From the NCBI RefSeq assembly GCF_003002915.1, contig NZ_PVTG01000005.1, positions 1-64,000 on the forward strand: a stretch of 64,000 bases of DNA, given 5' to 3'. Numbering within the stretch: the stretch's first letter is position 1; every line of letters begins with the position of its first letter. The position numbers and the translations under genes were made by a program. Source of the stretch: Geodermatophilus tzadiensis (lineage in GTDB: Bacteria > Actinomycetota > Actinomycetes > Mycobacteriales > Geodermatophilaceae). Shown piece by piece: positions 29,955-36,461 of the stretch. Under the pieces are notes generated by a model, which saw only the letters and a list, made by a program, of their open reading frames with translations, had not been told where the DNA came from and ran no database searches.

Positions 29955-30257
29955 GTCCCGCCGGGAGGACGCCAGCAGGTCCTTGAGCCGGATCGCCGTT
30001 CGCGGAAGACGATCGGGCGAGTCAGCGCTCCCTCCGAGAGGCGCCGAATCACTCGTCTTCGCTGGTAGGACGCTTGGCGCGGCTGGGCCGTACCCGCATC
30101 GGCTCGCCCGGCATCTTCGGGGGAGCGAAACCCGAGAGCGCTGTTCAGAGCGGCAGAACCGCAGGTCGAGCGTGAGCGCAAGTGGGTGGGTCATCAGGCG
30201 AGTTCCCGCGCCCGGAAGGGCGCAAGAACCGGCGGTCTCCTCGCCACCACGACCGGG
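29955..30257. other. Intergenic region carrying repeat copy B
   Basis: About 300 bp after the second flavoprotein gene with no intact gene; most of it is the repeat described at 30056-30208. Confidence 0.55.
30056..30208. repeat. Imperfect direct repeat, copy B
   Basis: Same orientation as copy A at 23997-24149, sharing TTCGCTGGT, GGCTCGCCCGGCATCTTCGG and GCGCTGTTCAGA. The pair brackets the flavoprotein-SDR-AraC block. The minus-strand tail (PKMPGEPMRVRPSRAKRP) has fewer disruptions than copy A in its last 25 codons, then shifts frame upstream. Confidence 0.65.
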
Positions 30258-30731
30258 TCAACGGTAGGGGACAGGCTGCCGCACAGGGCGATGTCGGCCC
30301 GTCGTCAGCGCGGGAAGTCGCCGCGACGACAGTGCGCGGTGGTGTCGTGACGTCTCCTCGATGTGGTACTCGTCGGCGCAGGTCGACGGGGAGTTGCGTC
30401 GAGCCTGGGCCGATCGCAGTGCGAGGCGGGTGGAGTAGGCCTTGCGCGCATGCCCCGCACGGCGGGCCCGTTCCTCCGGTGACAGCACGCCCTCGGGGTC
30501 GACCTGACGCTCGAAACGGTCGAGCATCGCGCGGCGTGCCGGCTCCGTGCGGGCGCTGGGGTCGGCGGTCCTTGCCCAGGACTCGTGCGCGGCGAGGCGC
30601 GCGATGAGCGAGCGGTCGGCCGAGATGGGACCGAGGGTGCGGTCGTGTCTCCAGCCGGCCTCCGGTGACGCAGCCTCCGTCGACTGGAGAACGGAGGTCT
30701 CGGCTTCCGCAGTGGCTCTCACCGCGGCCAT
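30258..30731 (-). CDS. Conserved hypothetical actinobacterial protein
   Basis: About 157 aa. The central segment ISADRSLIARLAAHESWA, then MLDRFERQVDPEGVLSPEER and ARKAYSTRLALRSAQARR, is a small charged helical domain I recognise as common in actinobacteria, without known function. Relatives are usually near 90-110 aa; the Arg/His-rich C-terminal extension after ARRNS looks non-native and may follow a frameshift. I use the ATG at 30731, but no ribosome site supports it and the true start is uncertain. Confidence 0.6.
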   Translation of the reverse strand: MAAVRATAEAETSVLQSTEAASPEAGWRHDRTLGPISADRSLIARLAAHESWARTADPSARTEPARRAMLDRFERQVDPEGVLSPEERARRAGHARKAYSTRLALRSAQARRNSPSTCADEYHIEETSRHHRALSSRRLPALTTGRHRPVRQPVPYR

Positions 30732-30836
30732 CGTTGTCCGCTGGCCACCGGCTCTCCCACTACGTGCCTGCACTGGAGGACGACCGGAGACAGCCGTCGG
30801 CCGGGGAGCCGACGAACGCGCCGGACCGATGGGATC

Positions 30837-31166
30837 TCACGGCAGGTAGGGGAGACCTGCCATGTGCGACCGGTCCCGGACAGACGGCCGACGGCGGTAG
30901 GCCTCCAGGACGGTGGCCAGGGCGACGCCGAGTGCCGTGAGGTCACGCTCGTAGACCCGACCATCCTCCAGTTGGCGAGCCAGCTCCCCGAGGAGTGGTC
31001 CCCAGTCTCGACGGGTCGGCGCCATTGGCGTCGGGACCTCCACCCGGCGCTCGACCACCTCGACAGCTGATCGGCCCGATGCCGCCGCGCGGCCCTGCTC
31101 CCAGGCGCGGCGCCGCCAGTTGACCGAGCACCACTTCGGGATGGGCCCTCGGGATCGAGGCGTCAC
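30837..31166 (-). CDS. Conserved hypothetical protein, C-terminal part of a zinc-finger-like family
   Basis: 109 codons from GTG at 31166 include PIPKWCSVNWRRRAWEQGR and VYERDLTALGVALATVLEAY, typical of small actinobacterial proteins that begin with a CxWC...KWCS knuckle. The same frame continues upstream of the GTG as RRRAAGSCAWCGSA, supplying the missing CxxC, up to a stop near 31310, but contains no start codon. The gene is therefore either 5'-damaged or starts at a non-canonical codon. The adjacent 30258 gene is of the same kind (small, charged, unknown). Confidence 0.55.
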   Translation of the reverse strand: MTPRSRGPIPKWCSVNWRRRAWEQGRAAASGRSAVEVVERRVEVPTPMAPTRRDWGPLLGELARQLEDGRVYERDLTALGVALATVLEAYRRRPSVRDRSHMAGLPYLP

Positions 31167-31539
31167 CGCACTGCCACACCAGGCGCAGGACCCGGCTGCC
31201 CGGCGCCGGGCACGGGCGTCGGAGGATGCGCGCTGTGGCGCGTCGACCCGTGCGGAGGGGTCGGTGGTGGCTCGCCGTTCCGTCCGCTCCCGCCGTCGTC
31301 GCTCGGCGTCTCATCGTTGGGCTCGGTTGCTGGTGCTCCGTCCGCTCGGCATGTGAGCAGCGTCCGTCGCGACCTCCGGCAACCCGTCCCGACGAGTTCC
31401 CGTGCGCCGAGTGCGTGAGGTGTGTCCCTGTTGATCTTGGTGGTTCTGCAGTACCTCAGGGGCGGCGCCTGGCGGTGGGAGGACGTGCGGAACTGGCCGC
31501 GTGTGGGGGAGCCCGTGCGGGTGCCGGGGCGCCGTCGCC
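31167..31539. other. Intergenic region downstream of the amine operon
   Basis: About 370 bp. The part next to 31167 is the startless upstream continuation of the small CxxC protein (to about 31310). From there to 31539 I see no gene, repeat or clear terminator. Confidence 0.45.
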
Positions 31540-32655
31540 TCAGGGCCGGTGCACGTCGGCGATGAGCTCGGCCACCTGGTCGACGAGGGCCTTCTGGTGC
31601 GGCTCGAGATCGTGGCCGCCCATGCCACCGACGACGGGGAGGATGGCGTCGTCCAGGACGTGGACGCCTGCGAGGGTCTCGATCGTCGCCAGGCCACAGA
31701 ACGGCACGTACACGGGGCTGTACCCACCCTCCTGGAGGAGCACCAGGCGGCCATGCGCGGAACGGTCGGCCGCGGCCATCACCGTCTCGGTGAGGGAGAT
31801 GAAGCCGCGGCTGGTGACGAGCTGGCGGGCGAGCGGGTCCATCGCGTTGGGGTCGAAGCCCGAGGCGACCAGGACCAACTCGGGGGCGAAGGCCTCCAGT
31901 GCCGGGCCGATCACGGTCTCGGCGGCGTACTGGTAGCCGCCGTCGCCGGTGCCCACGGGCATCGGGATGTTGATGTTGTAGCCGTGCCCGGCCCCGGTAC
32001 CCCGCTCGGTGACCAGCCCGGAGTTCGGCGGGAAGCACCGGTCCTGGTGCAGCGAGACGGTGAGCACCGAGGGGTCGTCGGCGAAGATCGCTTGGGCGCC
32101 GTTGCCGTGGTGGACGTCCCAGTCGACGATGGCGATCCGCTCGATGCCGAGCGCGGCCTGGGCGTGCCGGGCAGCGATGGCGACGTTGTTGAAGATGCAG
32201 AAGCCCATGCCCGTCTCCGGCAGGGCGTGGTGTCCGGCCGGGTTGACCAGCGCGTAGCCGTTGTCGACGGTGCCGTCGACCACGGCCTCGGTCATGGCGA
32301 TCGCGCTCCCTGCGCCGAGTGCGGCGATCCGGTAGGCGCCCTTGCCGAAGGGGGAGATCCCGTCGCCGGCGTCGCCGCCCTTGGGCAGTTCGCTGTCCCG
32401 CCGGATGCGCCCGACGTGCTCGGCTGTGTGCACACGGGTGAGTTCGGCCTCGGTCGCCGTTCGGGGCTGGATCCGTGTGAGGTGGTCGATCAGGCCGGAG
32501 ACACAGATGAGCTCGTGCATGCGGCGCTTGGTGTCCGGATGGGCGACGTGGTGGCCGAGGGGCTGGTGCCCGGCGGTCGGGTCGGCCGGGAACAGCGCGC
32601 CGCTGCCGGTGTCGTGCCAGCCGAAGATCTCATCCCAGAGGTAACCGGTCGTCAT
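31540..32655 (-). CDS. Class II histone deacetylase-like / acetylpolyamine amidohydrolase
   Basis: Zinc-dependent deacetylase fold (371 aa). Active-site His pair in NPAGHHALPETGMGFCIFNN, zinc ligands Asp and His in IVDWDVHHGNGAQA, third ligand in SGFDPNAMDPLARQ, and GGYSPVYVPFC near the end. Bacterial members with this layout deacetylate acetylpolyamines or acetylated small amines. It is the last gene of an operon headed by a copper amine oxidase, so deacetylation of an N-acetyl amine before oxidation is the natural role (inference). The ATG at 32655 follows AAAGGCACGCC, 15 bp after the TetR gene. Confidence 0.88.
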   Translation of the reverse strand: MTTGYLWDEIFGWHDTGSGALFPADPTAGHQPLGHHVAHPDTKRRMHELICVSGLIDHLTRIQPRTATEAELTRVHTAEHVGRIRRDSELPKGGDAGDGISPFGKGAYRIAALGAGSAIAMTEAVVDGTVDNGYALVNPAGHHALPETGMGFCIFNNVAIAARHAQAALGIERIAIVDWDVHHGNGAQAIFADDPSVLTVSLHQDRCFPPNSGLVTERGTGAGHGYNINIPMPVGTGDGGYQYAAETVIGPALEAFAPELVLVASGFDPNAMDPLARQLVTSRGFISLTETVMAAADRSAHGRLVLLQEGGYSPVYVPFCGLATIETLAGVHVLDDAILPVVGGMGGHDLEPHQKALVDQVAELIADVHRP

Positions 32656-32670
32656 GGCGTGCCTTTCGGG

Positions 32671-33276
32671 TCAGGAGGAGAGGGCACGGACGCGGAGCCC
32701 GGCGAGGAAGTCGTCGAGCACGGCCGTCTGTCGTTGCGGCGTGTTGTGGCGGGGGGAGAAGCAGGCGTTGATCTGCAGCCCCATGGTCAGCGCGAGCACC
32801 GCGTCGATGACGCGGTCGTCGGGTCGGTCGGCGTCCACCTCACCGGCGGCCCGGGCCTGCCCCAGGTACATGCACATCTCCTGGCGCCAGGTCTCCATGG
32901 ACTGGTCGAAGAACTCGACCAGGGCGGGCTGTCCGGCGGCGTAGTCCCAGAAGCCGATGACCACGCGGGCCTCGGCCAGCCGGACCTCGTCCAGCGGCAT
33001 GATCTCCAGGCAGAGCAGCCGGAAGGCGGTCAGGCCGCCCTGGTCACCGATGGCCGCCCGGGCGCGTTCGTTGGTGGCATCGAACGCCCGCTGGAAGGCC
33101 GCCCGCAGCACCGACTCCTTGTCGGGGAAGTAGCGGGCCAGCGCACCGTTGGCGTACCCGGCCTCGGTGGCCAGCTCGCGCATGGTGACCGCCGTGAAGC
33201 CCTTGCGGACGATCAGGGACCACACCGCCTCGATGATCTCGGTGCGGCGGGCGGCATGGTCGACGATCTTCGGCAC
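32671..33276 (-). CDS. TetR family regulator (amine operon)
   Basis: 201 aa. HTH: AVTMRELATEAGYANGALARYF, preceded by ARRTEIIEAVWSLIVRKGF. The C-terminal ligand domain (FWDYAAGQPALVEFFDQSM) is BetI-like in style. GTG start at 33276 with GAGGACTCCT upstream; the longer frame overlapping the membrane-protein gene is rejected. Being inside the operon it likely regulates, it may bind the inverted repeat at 36013-36028 before the amine oxidase gene. Confidence 0.85.
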   Translation of the reverse strand: MPKIVDHAARRTEIIEAVWSLIVRKGFTAVTMRELATEAGYANGALARYFPDKESVLRAAFQRAFDATNERARAAIGDQGGLTAFRLLCLEIMPLDEVRLAEARVVIGFWDYAAGQPALVEFFDQSMETWRQEMCMYLGQARAAGEVDADRPDDRVIDAVLALTMGLQINACFSPRHNTPQRQTAVLDDFLAGLRVRALSS

Positions 33277-33305
33277 AGGAGTCCTCGGGGCGTGGTCGAG
33301 CGGGT

Positions 33306-33845
33306 TCAGGCGAGCATCGCGGTCATCGACGTCAGCACCACCAGCCCTCCGCTGCAGCGCAGGGCAGCCAGCACCTTGCCCGCCTCCGGGCGCTGCTCCG
33401 GGGTGTCGTCGTCCCCGACGAGGTGAGGGGCGCGGAGCGCGCCCTCGCGAGCCTGGTGTCGCACCGCGAGCCAGGCCACGAGGACGGCCAGGGTGTAGGG
33501 CAGCGTGCCCTCGGCATGGCTGTGGTGCATGCCATGCGCACCGGCCGCCGCCGTCGTTGCCGTGTCGGCACCGGCGAGCGCGATGAGCGCGGCCATGGCG
33601 ATGGTGTCCGCGACCCCGGACCAGCGGCCTGCGGCGGCCCGCCCGGACGACAGCTGCCACACCAGCACCGCAGCCAGCCCCAGGAGGGCGACGGGCTCGC
33701 CCATCGGCTGCGCGGCCGGGAGCCAGGCCAGCAGCATGGCCACGAGTCCGAGGGCGTGCGGCACCCACAGCGCCGGCCGCCCGGGGAAGTGGCCGGCCAT
33801 CGCCAGGGCGGCACCCGCCCCGCAGATCGCGAGGTGTGTGGTCAC
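33306..33845 (-). CDS. Five-helix membrane protein with His/Met-rich loop (DUF5134-like)
   Basis: 179 aa with about five hydrophobic helices (GLVAMLLAWLPAA, LLGLAAVLVWQL, IAMAALIALAGA, LPYTLAVLVAWLAV, and a final one near VVLTSMTAMLA). A loop between helices three and four carries GAHGMHHSHAEG, a possible copper ligand set. The GTG start at 33845 lies three bases after the preceding stop, inside the copper amine oxidase operon. DUF5134-type proteins share this size and His-rich loop; the family name is from memory. A copper-handling role is inference. Confidence 0.65.
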   Translation of the reverse strand: MTTHLAICGAGAALAMAGHFPGRPALWVPHALGLVAMLLAWLPAAQPMGEPVALLGLAAVLVWQLSSGRAAAGRWSGVADTIAMAALIALAGADTATTAAAGAHGMHHSHAEGTLPYTLAVLVAWLAVRHQAREGALRAPHLVGDDDTPEQRPEAGKVLAALRCSGGLVVLTSMTAMLA

Positions 33846-33848
33846 CGG

Positions 33849-34031
33849 TCAGCCCACGATCTCCTGGAGGGCCTCCCGCCGGCTGCTCCGGCGCCGCGCG
33901 AGGGCGGTGCCCCTCACCAGCCCGACGGGGAAGAACGCGAACGGTCGGACGACCAGCGTCCAGCCGGTCTCCGGACCCGGGTGGACGGCGGCTGACGCGC
34001 CGCCGACCGTCGACCTGCTGCGCTCACTCAT
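33849..34031 (-). CDS. Small hypothetical protein
   Basis: 60 aa, beginning with an ATG that overlaps the amine oxidase stop by eight bases, and ending three bases before the membrane-protein start. This tight packing argues that it is translated. The sequence [20 protein letters not shown] could be a short amphipathic or membrane-touching helix, followed by a basic tail ([10 protein letters not shown]). No family recognised. Confidence 0.55.
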   Translation of the reverse strand: MSERSRSTVGGASAAVHPGPETGWTLVVRPFAFFPVGLVRGTALARRRSSRREALQEIVG

Positions 34032-35997
34032 CGGAGGCCGTCGTCCCGCAGTGGGAGCCCTCCCCGGCGGCCGTGCCGGCGCAGTGCGCGGAGGTCGATG
34101 CGGGCACGTCCAAGGTGGGGTTCCGGTCGAAGAAGCCGACCGGCTTGAGCGTGAAGCCGGTGTAGTCGACCGGCATGATCGGCCAGTCCTCGGGCCGGGG
34201 GACGTGGGTGAGCCCGAAGGTGTGCCAGACGACGATGTCCTGGCCGTCGATGTCGCGGTCGGCGGCGGCGTACGCGGGGAGCCCGGAGCCGCCGCTGTGC
34301 TGGTTGACGAAGTCCCCGGCCGAGTAGCGCTGCGCGGGGTCGTAGCGGGTGACCCAGAGGTGCTTGGTGGCGAACGCGGCGCGGCGGGCGATGGAGGATC
34401 CGGGGTCCGACAGCAGGGTGGGCAGCCCCTCGGGGAACAGGGCGTAGCCGACGGGCTGGCCGACGTGGTTGCGCCGCTCGGGGTTGACGATGTGCCACAC
34501 CCGGTTGGTGGCGGGTGAGGCGTCCCGCTGGGCCGCCGACTCGGTGGCCAGGGTGGTGCAGGAGGTGGTGAAGGCGTTGCCGCGACGGTTCTCCGGCCCC
34601 ATCGGCACGCGGACGACCTCGACCTCGTCGACCCGGTTGGTCGTGCCGTCGACCGTCATGTCCAGCCGGGCGCTGAACAGGTGCTGGTGCAGGGGCGCGC
34701 CGAGGCCGGGCGCGATCTGCGAGGCGTAGGGGTAGTCGCCCCCGGCGTGGGCGGAGGTGAAGACGACGCCGCTGGCCTTGGCCTCGAACTCGATCGTGCC
34801 GTCGAGGTAGAGGTACCAGTAGAAGCCGTAGTCGTAGTTGCCGACGGTCGTGAAGAAGGAGACCACCAGCCGCCGCTGCCGCCGGGTCTGCTGCGAGCCG
34901 CTCCACAGGTCGGTGTGCTTCCAGAGGATCCCGTAGTCCTCCTCGTGGATGCAGACCGCGTTCCGCAGCGTGCGCGGGTTGCCCTGCTCGTCGGCGATCA
35001 CGGCGTCCAGGTAGGTGATGTCGCCGAGGCAGTCGCAGCCGAGCTCGAGGGCGTTGGCGTAGCGGCCCACGAGGTACTCGCCGGTGTCGAAGTAGTTCTG
35101 CCAGGAGCGCACGGGGGAGGGGTCGGCGTAGGGCACGACCATCTCGGCGATCGAGGCCCGGTAGACGATCGGACGCACGCCGGTGCCCTCGTCGAATCCG
35201 ATCTGGTGCAGTACGAGGCCCTCGCGGGAGTCGAACCCGACCCGCAGCGACCACTTCTCCCAGGTCAGCAGGTTGCCCTCGAGCGTGAGGCTCGACCCCT
35301 GGGGCTGGGTGATCTCGATCGGCTTCTGGGTGGTCCGGGGCGGGCCGCTGACCGCGGGGTCGTCGTAGTTGCCCGAGCCGGAGGGCACCGGGACGGCGCC
35401 GGTGTCGATGACCTGGTCGACGACCTTGTTGATGGTGTCCACGTAGGCCACCAGACCGTCGATCGGGTGCGCCCAGGCGGAGTCGGTGGGCGTCGGCTGC
35501 AGGAAGGCGAGGCCGCGCAGCACCCGCCGGCCCGCCTCGTCGGGGTACTCCTCGTAGGCCCCCGCCGACAGCGGAGCCACCCGGACCTGGGCCACGTCCA
35601 GATCGCGGGCTGCCAGCGCGGCCAGCCACCGCTCGTCGGTCGACAACAGCTGCTCGACGAGCTCGAACTCCTCGTCCAGCACCGGCAGCTGACCGGAGGT
35701 CGCCGTGTCCAGCCGGACGTCGGACACGACCTCGCCGGCGGTGACGTCGACCACGACGTCCCGGGACACCTGGGACTCCAGGTCCAGGAGCAGGACCCGG
35801 AAGCGCCGGGTCACCGGCTGGTCGGCCCGGTGCCGCAGGACCTCCTGCTTGTCCGGCTCGTGCAGCCCGACGTACACGAACCGGGTGCTGTCGGCGACGA
35901 GGCCGGCCTCGCCGGTGATCCGCCGCACCTCGCCGATCTCCTCGGCCGTCACCGGGTCCAGTGGATGGGTCACTCGGAGGCGTTCGGTCGTGGTCAT
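34024..35997 (-). CDS. tynA: Copper-containing primary amine oxidase
   Basis: 657 aa. Oxidises primary amines to aldehydes with release of ammonia and H2O2. The topaquinone precursor is Tyr388 in GNYDYGFYW, the catalytic base Asp is in [13 protein letters not shown], and the copper His ligands are in [12 protein letters not shown] and [11 protein letters not shown]. All key residues are present. It resembles Arthrobacter phenylethylamine/histamine oxidases. The ATG at 35997 has GGGAG five bases upstream. It heads an operon with a TetR regulator and a deacetylase. The paa genes further right could take phenylacetate derived from its product. Confidence 0.93.
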   Translation of the reverse strand: MTTTERLRVTHPLDPVTAEEIGEVRRITGEAGLVADSTRFVYVGLHEPDKQEVLRHRADQPVTRRFRVLLLDLESQVSRDVVVDVTAGEVVSDVRLDTATSGQLPVLDEEFELVEQLLSTDERWLAALAARDLDVAQVRVAPLSAGAYEEYPDEAGRRVLRGLAFLQPTPTDSAWAHPIDGLVAYVDTINKVVDQVIDTGAVPVPSGSGNYDDPAVSGPPRTTQKPIEITQPQGSSLTLEGNLLTWEKWSLRVGFDSREGLVLHQIGFDEGTGVRPIVYRASIAEMVVPYADPSPVRSWQNYFDTGEYLVGRYANALELGCDCLGDITYLDAVIADEQGNPRTLRNAVCIHEEDYGILWKHTDLWSGSQQTRRQRRLVVSFFTTVGNYDYGFYWYLYLDGTIEFEAKASGVVFTSAHAGGDYPYASQIAPGLGAPLHQHLFSARLDMTVDGTTNRVDEVEVVRVPMGPENRRGNAFTTSCTTLATESAAQRDASPATNRVWHIVNPERRNHVGQPVGYALFPEGLPTLLSDPGSSIARRAAFATKHLWVTRYDPAQRYSAGDFVNQHSGGSGLPAYAAADRDIDGQDIVVWHTFGLTHVPRPEDWPIMPVDYTGFTLKPVGFFDRNPTLDVPASTSAHCAGTAAGEGSHCGTTASDE

Positions 35998-36012
35998 GCC
36001 TGCTCCCAGAAG

Positions 36013-36028
36013 GTCTACGCACGTAGAC
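36013..36028. promoter_or_regulatory. Inverted-repeat operator upstream of tynA
   Basis: GTCTACG-CA-CGTAGAC is a perfect 7-bp dyad with a 2-bp spacer, 15 bp before the tynA start. Its position and size fit a TetR dimer site, and the operon encodes a TetR regulator. Binding is inferred. Confidence 0.6.
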
Positions 36029-36461
36029 GAAAAGACTCGTGCGACGAGGCGGTCGAATGGAGGGAGGAACCGTGACGTCCACAGGAGTCGGGCGGGGCTC
36101 GGTCGCGCGGCCCCGCCCTGTGGTCGTGAGGCGGTTGGTGTTCGGGCGGCTCGCTCGGTAATGGAGCAATCGTCTCGGCTGCCGGTGCGACGATAGCGAT
36201 GTGTGTCCCGGGCCACAAGGCCGGAGATGGCAGCGTCCCGCAACTGACCCGACCGACTCGTCAGCAGCGGGGGAGCACTCGGGGTACGTCGACGCGCAGC
36301 GGAACGGGCGGACGGCCTCCCGCGCCGAGCCGGGTCGCCTCGCCCCTCCGGGTGTGCGAGGCAGGCCGGAACCGTTGACCAGCCGTAGGAAATCTGTACT
36401 CTGCGTTCAGAGAGATGGTGGTCTCCGCCACGTGGAGGCTCGCTCGGTGACAGGAGGCGTC
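36029..36461. other. Divergent regulatory region, tynA / PLP-ALDH fusion
   Basis: Over 430 bp without a credible gene between divergent catabolic units. The right half holds the promoter described at 36375-36402. The left half should hold the tynA promoter, but I cannot place its elements confidently. Confidence 0.5.
36375..36412 (+). promoter_or_regulatory. Promoter of the PLP-ALDH fusion gene with dyad
   Basis: TTGACC (36375-36380), a 16-bp spacer and TACTCT (36397-36402) form a plausible sigma70-type promoter in an unusually AT-rich patch. CTCTG (36399-36403) and CAGAG (36408-36412) make a short dyad over the -10 and expected start of transcription, a possible repressor site. Confidence 0.45.

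Noticed and set aside
36201-36461. Extension of the fusion protein upstream of ATG 36462
   Set aside because: AGGAGG precedes ATG 36462, and the extension would cover the promoter-like TTGACC/TACTCT pair.
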